Shown: positions 1 through 7,398, numbered from the stretch's first letter. The stretch is 11,718 nucleotides of DNA from Aliishimia sp045106335 (GCA_045106335.1 JBGCEM010000134.1:1-11718), one strand, 5' to 3'. Notes: generated by a model not told the origin, from the letters alone. Numbers and translations are program-made.

Positions 1-195
1 CCAGAGGTCGTCACCAAGTTGCGCGAACGCGGCATCCGCACCCATACCCGCAAGGCCGATCACTACTCGGGCAATATTCTGGACCCGCTTGGCATGCCTG
101 GCGCGATCCGGGTGTCGATGTGCCATTACAACACTGAAACCGAAGTCGCCCAATTCCTGCAAGCCATGCGCGAGATCACCGACGCGTTGGCTTAA
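1..195 (+). CDS. Class V aminotransferase-like protein, C-terminal fragment (5' end outside window)
   Basis: The frame is open from base 1 and ends at TAA 193-195, giving the last 64 residues of a protein whose start lies upstream of the window. The fragment has the C-terminal small-domain pattern of PLP-dependent class V aminotransferases (cysteine desulfurase/isopenicillin-N-epimerase-like fold): a 'L-R-E-R-G-I' strand, a basic loop, then 'IRVSMCHYNTETEVAQFL' followed by a terminal amphipathic helix. In this family the 'R(V/I)S-x-x-x-Y-N-T-x-x-E' segment precedes the last helix. The catalytic lysine and most of the PLP site lie in the missing part, so the substrate (desulfurase, aminotransferase or lyase) cannot be decided. 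It converges on the deacylase gene 123 bp downstream and does not appear to belong to that operon. Confidence 0.75.
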   Translation, partial: PEVVTKLRERGIRTHTRKADHYSGNILDPLGMPGAIRVSMCHYNTETEVAQFLQAMREITDALA

Positions 196-296
196 GAGAC
201 CGCGCGTCTTTGCGATTGCCAGGCACATTCGCCCTTACGATGATAACACCGGCGGGTTGCCTTTGCGGTTGTTGTTCGGCCTGTTTGATCGCGGCT

Positions 297-318
297 TTGA
301 CGGGGCCTTGACGGGGCT
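297..318. repeat. 11-bp tandem duplication between convergent genes
   Basis: TTGACGGGGCC (297-307) is followed directly by TTGACGGGGCT (308-318), a two-copy tandem repeat with one mismatch. It abuts the stop codon of the deacylase gene (319-321) in the 123-bp gap between two convergent genes. I see no clear terminator hairpin in this gap. It may only be replication slippage; no function is implied. Confidence 0.4.
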
Positions 319-1926
319 TCAGGCAGCAAATTCGCGGATCACCTGACCTGCATTTACTGCGACCCGTTCGCCATTGCGCATTGCGAGTTGTCCATTCACC
401 AATACATGACAAATTCCCGAGGCGTAGCGGCGGGGGTTTTTTGCGGTTGCGTTGCTGGCAATATTGACCTGATCAAACACGCAAATGTCAGCGTGATAGC
501 CAACCTTAAGGTGACCACGTCCCTTTAGTCCAAGTCGCGCGGCGGGGACCGATGTCAGTTTGGCCAAGCCATCCGCAAGGGATAGCACGCCGCGATCCCG
601 CACGTAATATTGCAAGAACCGCGCGGCCCAACCATAGCCTGTGAGCGATCCAAGGTGATCTTTCAAAACACCTTCGTTCGCGGTGGCGACTGTGTCAGAA
701 ATAACTGCACATTCAGATTGGCTCAGGCACAAGTCCACGTCCTGATCGCGAAAAGACCGCGACGCCCACATGCACGACATCAAATCAGAGCCTTCTTCAA
801 GCAGGATATCCAATACCGCGTCATAAGGGTGGCAATTGCGCATCCGGCCAATCTCGGCAAAGTCCATGCCGACCAGGTCCTTGTTGTGGGTCGCGTTCAG
901 AACGACGATATCGGACCATCTTTCTGCTTTGACGATCAGCCACATGGGCTGTGGATTGGCCTTGATCTTTTCGCGCAATTCAGGGTTTGCCAGACGTTCC
1001 AAAACATCGTCAATTGAGCCCGCTTGTGCCCATTTGGGAAGGATCGCCGCCATCAGCGTGTTGTTCCAATCGTGTGGAATCACGTCAAAGGCGATGTCCG
1101 TGTCGTGGCGCCGTGCCAGTTCGATCATCTCAAGCGTATGTTCCATCGCATAATCGGGCGCGCCGAATTTTGGCTGAATATGGCTGATTTGCAGCTTAGC
1201 GCCAGACTGGCGGGCCGTCGCGATGGCTTCGGCAAAGCCAAGGTCATACTGCGTGTCCCGGTTGCGTACATGGGTCGCGTAGAGCCGCTTGTACTTGGCC
1301 GCGACCTCGCACAGGGGCACCAGATGTTCGGGGGCGGCCAGAATGCCCGGAAAGTATTCCAGACCCGAGGAAAAGCCCCCCGCGCCTTCGTCCATGCAGC
1401 GATCCACCAAGCGCGCCATGTCTTGTACGTCGTCCGCTTCGCCCGGATGCAGTTCGCCGCCCAAAACCGCGCGGTGAATTGTGCCATGGCCGACAAAGGC
1501 CATCACGTTCACCCCAAGCTCGGTCGCATCCAAAACATCCAGATAATCGCCAAAGCCAAGCCAGGTGTCATGTTTGGCCTCTGCTGTATACCACGGCGCG
1601 ACGCGGCGGATGTCATCCTTAGAATTGACCGGCGCACAGCTTGCACCGCATTGACCGATGACTTCGGTTGTTACACCCTGATGCACCTGACTTTCGGCGC
1701 GCCCATCCGCGATAAGCGTAAAGTCCGAATGCGTGTGCATGTCAATAAAGCCCGGCGACACCACAAGGCCAGTGACGTCGATGACCTGTTCGGCCAGACC
1801 GGTGTTCAGTGTGCCGGCCGGTTCAACCGCCGAGATGATACCATCTTTGATTGCGATATCGCCGATGAAACTGTTCGCCCCTGAGCCGTCAAAAACGTCT
1901 CCATCCTTAAGGATCAGATCATACAT
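319..1926 (-). CDS. N-acyl-D-amino-acid deacylase (D-aminoacylase), amidohydrolase superfamily
   Basis: A 535-residue cytoplasmic zinc hydrolase expected to split N-acyl-D-amino acids into a D-amino acid and a carboxylate. The start at 1926 (MYDLILKDGD) is chosen because family homology begins there and GGAGAG lies 6 bases upstream; an upstream in-frame ATG adds 12 unrelated residues. Visible family features: an N-terminal 'DG.I' beta-sandwich strand, 'GFIDMHTHSD' with His64/His66, 'GQCGASCAP' with Cys93 (the unusual zinc-ligand cysteine of D-aminoacylases), 'FSSGLEYFPG' at about 185-194, His219 in 'THVR', His249 in 'SHI', and the catalytic Asp411 in 'VISD'. The C-terminal 'GHLKVGYHADICVFD' is typical of amidohydrolases. 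Length fits the family (about 480-540). It is the last gene of the dctPQM operon, 11 bp after dctM, which suggests that it acts on the transported compound. The acyl group and side-chain specificity cannot be read from the sequence; a related amidohydrolase activity remains possible. Confidence 0.88.
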   Translation of the reverse strand: MYDLILKDGDVFDGSGANSFIGDIAIKDGIISAVEPAGTLNTGLAEQVIDVTGLVVSPGFIDMHTHSDFTLIADGRAESQVHQGVTTEVIGQCGASCAPVNSKDDIRRVAPWYTAEAKHDTWLGFGDYLDVLDATELGVNVMAFVGHGTIHRAVLGGELHPGEADDVQDMARLVDRCMDEGAGGFSSGLEYFPGILAAPEHLVPLCEVAAKYKRLYATHVRNRDTQYDLGFAEAIATARQSGAKLQISHIQPKFGAPDYAMEHTLEMIELARRHDTDIAFDVIPHDWNNTLMAAILPKWAQAGSIDDVLERLANPELREKIKANPQPMWLIVKAERWSDIVVLNATHNKDLVGMDFAEIGRMRNCHPYDAVLDILLEEGSDLMSCMWASRSFRDQDVDLCLSQSECAVISDTVATANEGVLKDHLGSLTGYGWAARFLQYYVRDRGVLSLADGLAKLTSVPAARLGLKGRGHLKVGYHADICVFDQVNIASNATAKNPRRYASGICHVLVNGQLAMRNGERVAVNAGQVIREFAA

Positions 1927-1937
1927 TGAACACTCTC

Positions 1938-3227
1938 CTATAGGGCGGGGCCATACGCCCAATTCGGCAGGAACACGGCCAGTTCAGGGAAGGCGATCAG
2001 GATCAGTAAGCCAATGATATAGGCCAGAATGAACGGTAGGACCGCCACCGATATGCGCTCAATCGAAATGCCAGAGATGCGCGCCGCCACGGATAGGTTG
2101 CCGCCCAGGGGCGGTGTCAGAAAGCCGATTTCGCAGGTGACAACGGTAAAGATGCCGAACATCACCGGATCAACGCCCAGCGACAGCATCAAGGGCAGGA
2201 ACACAGAGGTGAACAGAACGATCTGGGCAAGGCTTTCCATGAAGGTGCCGATGAAGATGTAGAAGGCGCCGACCATGATCAAGATCAGATATTTGTTGTC
2301 CGTGATCGCGGTGATGCCTTCTTGAACGGCAGCGGGCACATCATAGAATGCAGTCAGCTGACCAAACGCCAAAGTCGGTGCGATGATGATCAGGATACCC
2401 GTCAGCAGTGCGGTGAAACGCAGCGCTTCGATGATCTTTTTCAGCGTCAGTTCGCGGTAGATAAACAGGCCCACGCACAGCGAATAGAACACCGCCACAC
2501 CTGCTGCCTCTGATGGTGTAAACGCGCCACCGTAGATGCCGCCAAGGATCAAGACAGGAGCACCGATGGACCATTTGCCATCCCATGCTGCCTTAAGGAA
2601 TGGACCCCAAGTGAATGGATCGCCCGTGCCGCCATAACCGCGACGACGGGCGATGATGTAGGTTGTGATCATCAAAAGGCCCGTGATCACGAGGCCAGGT
2701 AAGACGCCTGCAAGGAACAGACGTGGGATCGAAGTATCCGAGACCAAACCATAGATGATCAGTAGGTTTGAGGGTGGAATCAGGCTGCCAAGTGCTCCGC
2801 CGGCTGCCGTGATGCCTGCAGCAAAAGGCACGTCGTAGCCGTCACGTTTCATTGCAGGCACTGTGACCGATCCAATCGCCGCAGTTGTTGCGGGGCCAGA
2901 TCCAGAAAGCGCTGCGAAAAGGGCGCACGCGAAAACAGTCACCAGACCCATAGAACCGCGATAAGCCCCCACGAGTGTCGTCGCGATGCCGATCATTCGG
3001 TTCGCCATGCCCCCAACTTCCATTAAACGGCCCGCCAGCACGAACAATGGAATGGTCAACAGTGGGAAAGGTGTCAGACTGCCATAGCTTGTCTGCGCAA
3101 TCAGAGTATAGGGAATGTCGATCATATAGATGCCGACAGCTGTGGTGATGCCAACGGCCACGAACAATGGCACGCCGATGATCGTGGCAATCACAAAGAC
3201 GATTGCAAGAATTGCCAGCGGGCTCAT
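1938..3227 (-). CDS. dctM: TRAP transporter large permease, DctM subunit
   Basis: A 429-residue polytopic inner-membrane protein, the normal length for DctM, forming the ion-driven (usually Na+) translocation channel of a tripartite ATP-independent periplasmic transporter. Nearly the whole chain is hydrophobic segments. Family motifs are clear: 'IPLFVLAGRLMEVGG' (59-73), 'FAALSGSGPATTAAIG' (104-119), 'GGALGSLIPPSNLLIIYG' (143-160) and, near the C-terminus, 'GFLTPPLGGNL'. Translation is probably coupled to dctQ: the dctQ stop and the dctM start share an ATGA (3224-3227). The deacylase gene follows after 11 bp, so the three are one transcript. The substrate is set by DctP, not by this subunit. 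Confidence 0.95.
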   Translation of the reverse strand: MSPLAILAIVFVIATIIGVPLFVAVGITTAVGIYMIDIPYTLIAQTSYGSLTPFPLLTIPLFVLAGRLMEVGGMANRMIGIATTLVGAYRGSMGLVTVFACALFAALSGSGPATTAAIGSVTVPAMKRDGYDVPFAAGITAAGGALGSLIPPSNLLIIYGLVSDTSIPRLFLAGVLPGLVITGLLMITTYIIARRRGYGGTGDPFTWGPFLKAAWDGKWSIGAPVLILGGIYGGAFTPSEAAGVAVFYSLCVGLFIYRELTLKKIIEALRFTALLTGILIIIAPTLAFGQLTAFYDVPAAVQEGITAITDNKYLILIMVGAFYIFIGTFMESLAQIVLFTSVFLPLMLSLGVDPVMFGIFTVVTCEIGFLTPPLGGNLSVAARISGISIERISVAVLPFILAYIIGLLILIAFPELAVFLPNWAYGPAL

Positions 3228-3757
3228 ACGTGCATTTCCAAGTCTTCAAGGTCGCCTGTTTCGTCAAGCTCACCCGGAAGTCCGATCCGCCCATCCCTAT
3301 TCCACAGATAATAGGTTTGGATCAGCCGCAGCAACATCATGGTATAGCCGATGATCAAGACAGTCTGCGGATAAAATTGATTAATCCCAAGGCTTGGGCT
3401 GGTTTCGGTAAAACGCCAGAAAATATGAAGATAATCCCAGCTGACGCGGATCATGAACAGGCAGAACCCGGCCCAAAAGAAATCTGCAACAAACACAACA
3501 TAGGTGCCATAGCGCGTCGGCAAAGACTGCACTGCAACCATGATGCGGATGTGAAACCGTTCGCGCACTGCAAGCGATGCGCCCATGTAAACTGCCCAAA
3601 CCATTGCAATGGCAGCGGTTTCTTCGGTCCAATGCAAAGCAATGTCAAAGATATAACGCGCCGCCACCTGAGAAATCACTGCCGTAGAAATTATCACCAA
3701 ACAGGTACAGCAAATGAATTCTTCAAGATGGCGTTCGAGCCAACGTAGCACGCCCAT
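3224..3757 (-). CDS. dctQ: TRAP transporter small permease, DctQ subunit
   Basis: A 177-residue membrane protein with the four-helix plan of DctQ: hydrophobic segments at about 16-36, 47-65, 84-104 and 129-149. It carries the family signature 'RYIFDIALHWTEE' (34-46) ahead of TM2 and 'GASLAVRERFHIRI' (59-72) after it. The start is well supported by a perfect AGGAGG (complement of 3763-3768) with a 5-base spacer. DctQ pairs with DctM to form the membrane complex that receives substrate from DctP. The C-terminal tail (150-177) is acidic and cytoplasmic-looking. The gene lies 69 bp after dctP, behind a strong hairpin, and overlaps dctM by 4 bp. Confidence 0.93.
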   Translation of the reverse strand: MGVLRWLERHLEEFICCTCLVIISTAVISQVAARYIFDIALHWTEETAAIAMVWAVYMGASLAVRERFHIRIMVAVQSLPTRYGTYVVFVADFFWAGFCLFMIRVSWDYLHIFWRFTETSPSLGINQFYPQTVLIIGYTMMLLRLIQTYYLWNRDGRIGLPGELDETGDLEDLEMHV

Positions 3758-3791
3758 GCTTGCCTCCTATGTGATATGGGAAGTCGGAACA

Positions 3792-3818
3792 GAAAGGGGG
3801 CCGTGATAGCCCCCTTTC
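3792..3818 (-). terminator. dctP-dctQ intergenic stem-loop (partial terminator or mRNA-stabilising hairpin)
   Basis: GAAAGGGGGC (3792-3801) and GCCCCCTTTC (3809-3818) are perfect 10-bp inverted repeats around a 7-base loop. The stem starts 8 bases after the dctP stop codon and lies inside the dctPQM-deacylase operon. There is no long U-run after it on the minus strand (only short T stretches), so full termination is unlikely. Hairpins between the binding-protein gene and the permease genes are a recognised way to make more binding protein than permease; that role here is inference. Confidence 0.7.
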
Positions 3819-3826
3819 ACAGTGCT

Positions 3827-4825
3827 TTAGTTCGCAGCGGCTTGGATCTTAGCAACCAATTCCTGGAACTCTGCGCCACGCTTTTCGGCGAATTCGTTTT
3901 GTACCTTCTTACCCGCCTCGACAAAGTCGGCCTTATCAGGTGTGGTCATCGCCATGCCGCCCTCTTCGACCAGCCACTTGCGTACTTCTGCAGTCTCGTT
4001 GGCGACCTGTTTGCGCATCTCGATACCTGCGTCGGCTGCCGCGCGCAAAATCTGTTCGCGCTGCTCATCGTTCAACTTCTTCATGAAATTGTCGGACGCA
4101 AACAACGGTGCCATCGCAACAAAATGCTCAAGCACAACCAGGTGCTTTTCGAACTCATAGAATTTCATGTCACGAATGAAGGATGTTCCGTTGTCGCCAC
4201 CATCCACAGTGCCGGTTTGCAGCGCTGTCGGTGTTTCGGACCAGGCCAGCGGCACTGGGTTTGCACCAAACGCCTCAAACGTGGCCAGCATCACTTCGTT
4301 TTTGGGTACGCGGATTTTCAGACCCGCCATATCTGCCATGGTATTGACAGGACGCACTGAGTTAAAGAAGTCGCGATAAAGGGCAGGGCCAAAGCTTAGC
4401 AGGTGAACGGATGTTTCTTCCTGTAGTTTGGCTTTCATAAAATCGCCAACTTCACCGTCGACCACGTCTTCAAGATGCTTGCCGCTTTGGAAAATGTAGG
4501 GAAGCACGGTAACGTCCATCAAAGGCCAATGCGGTGACACGTTGTTGGATGTGATAAAGAAGCCGTCAACTGTTCCAAGCTGCATCGCTTTGACCGCTTC
4601 GTCTTCGGAACTGATTTGGTTGCAACAGCGCAGTTTCACGTCGATGGAACCACCTGTGTACTCTTCCGCCTTTGCTTCAAAAATCTTGCCAAAGCGGCCA
4701 TAAAGTGATTCTTCTGGTGCGCCGAAACCAAGGTTCATTGTAATGTCAGCTGCCAGCGTCGAGGTCGCAGTCATACTTACCAATGCGGCCGTCGCGAATA
4801 GCGTTTTTATGTTGATGGATTTCAT
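3827..4825 (-). CDS. dctP: TRAP transporter substrate-binding protein, DctP family
   Basis: A 332-residue periplasmic binding protein. The start at 4825 is chosen because it gives a proper signal peptide (MKSINIKTLF..., hydrophobic core, cleavage near 'STLA-AD', residue 25-26) and has GGGAGA about 7 bases upstream; the longer frame would put 23 non-signal residues in front. The mature chain shows the DctP fold: 'FGAPEESLYGRFGKIFEAKAEE', 'AMQLGTVDGFF' (80-90), 'GLKIRVPKNEVM' with Arg172 (the arginine that binds the ligand carboxylate in TRAP proteins such as SiaP), then 'PLAWSETPTALQTGTVDGGD' (192-211). This supports a carboxylate-bearing ligand; which one is not visible. Adjacent cysteines at 67-68 may form a disulfide or be incidental. 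It is the first gene of the operon and is divergent from the LysR gene. Confidence 0.93.
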   Translation of the reverse strand: MKSINIKTLFATAALVSMTATSTLAADITMNLGFGAPEESLYGRFGKIFEAKAEEYTGGSIDVKLRCCNQISSEDEAVKAMQLGTVDGFFITSNNVSPHWPLMDVTVLPYIFQSGKHLEDVVDGEVGDFMKAKLQEETSVHLLSFGPALYRDFFNSVRPVNTMADMAGLKIRVPKNEVMLATFEAFGANPVPLAWSETPTALQTGTVDGGDNGTSFIRDMKFYEFEKHLVVLEHFVAMAPLFASDNFMKKLNDEQREQILRAAADAGIEMRKQVANETAEVRKWLVEEGGMAMTTPDKADFVEAGKKVQNEFAEKRGAEFQELVAKIQAAAN

Positions 4826-4915
4826 CGTTTTCTCCCATGTGGATGTTGTTTTTGTTGAAGCTTTGCATACGAAATATGTCGAGTATAATATCAAATATCA
4901 CATCAATGATAACTT
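4826..4915. promoter_or_regulatory. Divergent dctP / lysR promoter region with repeat-type operator candidate
   Basis: This 90-bp AT-rich gap separates the divergent operon and its presumed LysR regulator. It contains a perfect tandem repeat AATATCA-AATATCA (4887-4900), overlapping an inverted repeat TATCA-N6-TGATA (4896-4911) that ends 4 bases before the lysR start. LysR-type proteins usually bind dyad sequences between divergent promoters, so these are the best operator candidates. The spacing does not match the canonical T-N11-A exactly. AT-rich hexamers that could serve as -10 elements for dctP (TATTAT or TATACT on the minus strand) lie here, but I cannot pair them with a convincing -35. 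Confidence 0.5.
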
Positions 4916-5821
4916 ATGGGCATCATGACTATAGATCTTCGCCATTTCAGGTGCTTTGTAGAGGTGGCAGAAGAACTGCATTTTCATCGTGCCGCCAAAA
5001 AGTTGGGCGTGGCACAGCCTGCTCTTAGTCGGACAATCAAAACACTGGAACGTGAATTGGGCGTTGTACTTTTGGAACGCAGCAACCGCCGGGTAGAGTT
5101 GACCAAAGCCGGCAAGTCCTTCCTGATTGGCTGTCGTGAATGCCTTGGTTTAAGCAGAAAGATCATCGAGGATGCGCAACGTATCCAACAAGGCAAAATT
5201 GGAACCCTGCGCATCGCATACACTGAAAATGCTATGAACGGACGTCTGCCGAGCCTTTTGAAAGCGTTCAAAGCGCAATCGCCGGATATTGCGTTGCAGT
5301 TGAACCATTTGGTGACCTCACATCAACTCAGCCAACTCGCGGATGGAACCATTGATGTTGGTTTTTTAACAGGCTCGGTCTCACGCGCGGGCTTTGATTT
5401 TGTGCGCATTCAAAGTGAACGTTTTGTCTGCGTGGTTTACGAAGGACATCGTTTCGCATCTCGATCCAGTGTGCGCCTTGTGGACTTGATCGACGAGCCA
5501 ATGATCCAAGGTTCGAAAGCACATTGGCAACACTATTATTCGTATCTTGCGCCGCTTTTTCGAAACGCTGGATTTGAGCCGACAATCGCCCAAGAAGGTC
5601 TGGCAACCTCAGAGATCCAACGATTGGTCGCCTGTGGTATTGGTATCGCGTTACTCACAGAAACAGTGGTCGATTGTTTGCCACCCGGCTTAGTGGTTAT
5701 TCCATTGGAAGACGTCCAAGACCGACTGGACACAATCTCGGTCTGGCAGTCCATATCAAACAACGAAACCAAAGATCATTTTGTTTCTTTTTTGAAGACC
5801 TCAATGCTTGGTGAGACGTAA
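4916..5821 (+). CDS. LysR-family transcriptional regulator, probable regulator of the divergent TRAP/deacylase operon
   Basis: A 301-residue protein of normal LysR length. The N-terminal winged helix-turn-helix is clear: 'LRHFRCFVEVAEELHFHRAAKKLGVAQPALSRTIKTLERELGVVLLER' begins at residue 8, with the HTH at about 22-41, followed by the 'TKAGKSFL' end of the wing and a linker helix. An effector-binding (type 2 periplasmic-binding-like) domain starts near 'GTLRIAYTENAMNGRLPSLL' (96-115). The start could be ATG 4916 or ATG 4925 (MTIDLRHF); neither has a good Shine-Dalgarno, and nothing decides between them. Placement divergent from dctP suggests that it senses the transported substrate or its breakdown product; it need not be limited to that operon. 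By eye the gene is more AT-rich than its neighbours. Confidence 0.9.
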   Translation: MGIMTIDLRHFRCFVEVAEELHFHRAAKKLGVAQPALSRTIKTLERELGVVLLERSNRRVELTKAGKSFLIGCRECLGLSRKIIEDAQRIQQGKIGTLRIAYTENAMNGRLPSLLKAFKAQSPDIALQLNHLVTSHQLSQLADGTIDVGFLTGSVSRAGFDFVRIQSERFVCVVYEGHRFASRSSVRLVDLIDEPMIQGSKAHWQHYYSYLAPLFRNAGFEPTIAQEGLATSEIQRLVACGIGIALLTETVVDCLPPGLVVIPLEDVQDRLDTISVWQSISNNETKDHFVSFLKTSMLGET

Positions 5822-6077
5822 TAAGCCCAACAGATGTCCTGTTTCTTCGCCGTTTTCTGATCCGCGTTTTGCCACCCTTTTTTGTCACACTGGCCTGCAA
5901 GCCGCAGTGTCGGATGCGATGAAGGCCGTCGGGCAGGACTTGCATGAGGAAACGATAAATGAACTGGGGCGTGGCAAGGCGCATGACTTTTTGACGATTG
6001 CGGTTCGTGATGCGGTAGGTCTTGCAGCGGAATGCGACGGCACAAACAGCAGCCTCAAATCGCGACGGGGGCTTTAG
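5822..6077 (-). pseudogene. IS91-family transposase remnant (C-terminal part)
   Basis: On the minus strand the frame contains 'TYRITNRNRQKVMRLATPQF' followed by 'IYRFLMQVLPDGLHRIRHCG' and 'LQASVTKK', which follows the conserved IS91-family transposase block 'KDYR...KVM.LATDEFIRRFLLHVLPxGFHRIRHYGLLA'. The recognisable part is about 5883-6065. The upstream portion with the HUH motif and catalytic tyrosines is absent: neighbouring sequence up to pobA shows no further homology. Past about 5880 the frame becomes a basic stretch without family resemblance. There is no intact mobile element. It lies antisense to and directly downstream of the LysR gene. The opposite-strand frame through the same bases is its shadow. 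Confidence 0.75.
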
Positions 6078-6130
6078 AAGGGCGTCAGCCATTCGGCGAC
6101 CCTTCCAATTCCCACAACCTTACCTGTTAC

Positions 6131-6228
6131 AGCACCCTGCCTTTAACCTGAGGCATCATGTATCGCAAATGTCCCGAGAACGCACAGCGTGGCAGGGCAT
6201 TTGTTCCCCAGGTTTTGGGCAGGGTGCT
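6131..6228. repeat. 98-bp nested inverted repeat directly after the pobA stop codon
   Basis: The outer arms 6131-6153 and 6206-6228 are complementary at 19 of 23 positions, including a perfect 11-bp end AGCACCCTGCC / GGCAGGGTGCT and an inner AACCTG / CAGGTT. Inside, CAAATGTCC (6166-6174) pairs with GGGCATTTG (6195-6203) with one G-U type mismatch, and ACGC-ACA-GCGT (6180-6190) can close the tip. Asymmetric unpaired bases remain at 6154-6165. The right arm ends at the base next to the pobA stop codon (6229-6231), so pobA mRNA would begin this structure immediately after translation ends. It may be a terminator or mRNA-end structure, or a small palindromic mobile repeat; no U-run and no clear target duplication were seen. 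Confidence 0.65.
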
Positions 6229-7398
6229 TTAATACGGCAATCCAATGTAATTTTCCGCCAACTCACGCCGCGCGGTTTCTGACTGTGCCAGGTGTGCCAA
6301 AGTCGCCTTGCGCATTTGTGCGGCGAATTCATCTTCGCCGTCAAAATGGTGCAGCATTGTGGTCATCTGCCAGCTAAATCGCATGGCTTTCCAGATCCGC
6401 GCAAGCGCACGGGTGGAATAGGCATCAATGCCCGTTTCGTCACCCTTTTGCAGCGCATCAATCAGACCCTGATACAGGTAAAACACGTCAGAAACAGCAA
6501 GGTTCAACCCCTTGGCCCCCGTCGGGGGTACGATATGCGCTGCGTCCCCTACAAGGAACAATCGACCCCAACGCAGCGGTTCACTAACGAAAGAGCGCAG
6601 CGGCGCGATGGATTTTTCGATCGACGGTCCCGTGATCATTTTATCCGCTACGTCAGTCGGCAAACAGGATTTCAGCTTGGCCCAGAAACGTTCATCGCTC
6701 CATTCCTCAACCTTATCGCTCAGAGGCACCTGCACATAATAACGGCTCAGGTTTTCGTTGCGCATCGACACCAGGCCGAATCCGTTGGACGAGTTTGCAT
6801 AGATCAGTTCGTGGCTGGCCGGCGGCGTGCGCGACAAAATCCCAAGCCAGCCAAATGGATAAACACGTTCAAATTCACGCCGTTTTTCGTGCGGTATGGT
6901 TTTGCGGCTGACCCCGTGAAACCCGTCACAGCCCGCAACATAGTCACAATCAAGACGCTGGCGCTGACCGTCTTTGGTGAACTCTATATAGGGCGCGCTG
7001 CTGTCGGCGTCCTGGATCACCACGTCGCTGACGTCATGCAGAATGGTCGTGCCCATGGCGTCCTGTGCGTCATACAAATCGGTGGTCACTTCGGTCTGAC
7101 CATACACCATCACCTGCTTGCCTGTCAGTTCCTTGAAATTGATCCGTACCATCAGGTCATCGTCGGTCAGATAGACGCCGTCATGGGGATCACCCTCGCG
7201 CATCATCCGCGCGCCCACACCCGCCTCGTGGAGCATATGAACCGTACCGCTTTCCAGCACGCCCGCCCTGATCCGCGATACCACATGTTCGCGGCTAGAC
7301 CGTTCCAGAACAATCGTGGCAACGCCGGATTTGTTCAACAATTGAGACAGCAAAAGACCCGAGGGACCTCCACCAATAATTGCGATCTGTATTTTCAT
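6229..7398 (-). CDS. pobA: 4-hydroxybenzoate 3-monooxygenase (p-hydroxybenzoate hydroxylase)
   Basis: A 389-residue cytoplasmic FAD enzyme that converts 4-hydroxybenzoate, NADPH and O2 to protocatechuate, feeding the beta-ketoadipate pathway. The start at 7398 places 'IAIIGGGPSG' (Rossmann GxGxxG, 6-14) at the N-terminus as in known PobA proteins; an upstream in-frame ATG adds 15 unrelated residues, and AAGGGA lies about 7 bases before the chosen ATG. Conserved features: 'RIRAGVLE' (42-49) with Arg44, 'GCDGFHGVSR' (156-165), and 'GDAAHIVPPTGAKGLNLA' (284-301). Residues matching the Pseudomonas active site are present at an offset of one: Tyr200, Ser211, Arg213, Tyr221, Pro292, Thr293 and Tyr384. 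The enzyme therefore looks intact. It is divergent from the AraC-type regulator; the later protocatechuate genes are not in the window. Confidence 0.96.
   Translation of the reverse strand: MKIQIAIIGGGPSGLLLSQLLNKSGVATIVLERSSREHVVSRIRAGVLESGTVHMLHEAGVGARMMREGDPHDGVYLTDDDLMVRINFKELTGKQVMVYGQTEVTTDLYDAQDAMGTTILHDVSDVVIQDADSSAPYIEFTKDGQRQRLDCDYVAGCDGFHGVSRKTIPHEKRREFERVYPFGWLGILSRTPPASHELIYANSSNGFGLVSMRNENLSRYYVQVPLSDKVEEWSDERFWAKLKSCLPTDVADKMITGPSIEKSIAPLRSFVSEPLRWGRLFLVGDAAHIVPPTGAKGLNLAVSDVFYLYQGLIDALQKGDETGIDAYSTRALARIWKAMRFSWQMTTMLHHFDGEDEFAAQMRKATLAHLAQSETARRELAENYIGLPY

Noticed and set aside
1024..1884. Long plus-strand open frame (286 codons) opposite the deacylase
   Set aside because: It is the antisense reading of a well-conserved amidohydrolase gene and shows no domain of its own.
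5808..6077. Plus-strand open frame of 89 codons after lysR
   Set aside because: It is the complement of the IS91 relic, which has the recognisable motifs on the minus strand.
6131..6228. Terminal inverted repeats of the IS91 relic
   Set aside because: IS91 elements lack long matching terminal inverted repeats, and both arms lie on the same side of the relic, so the palindrome does not bracket it.
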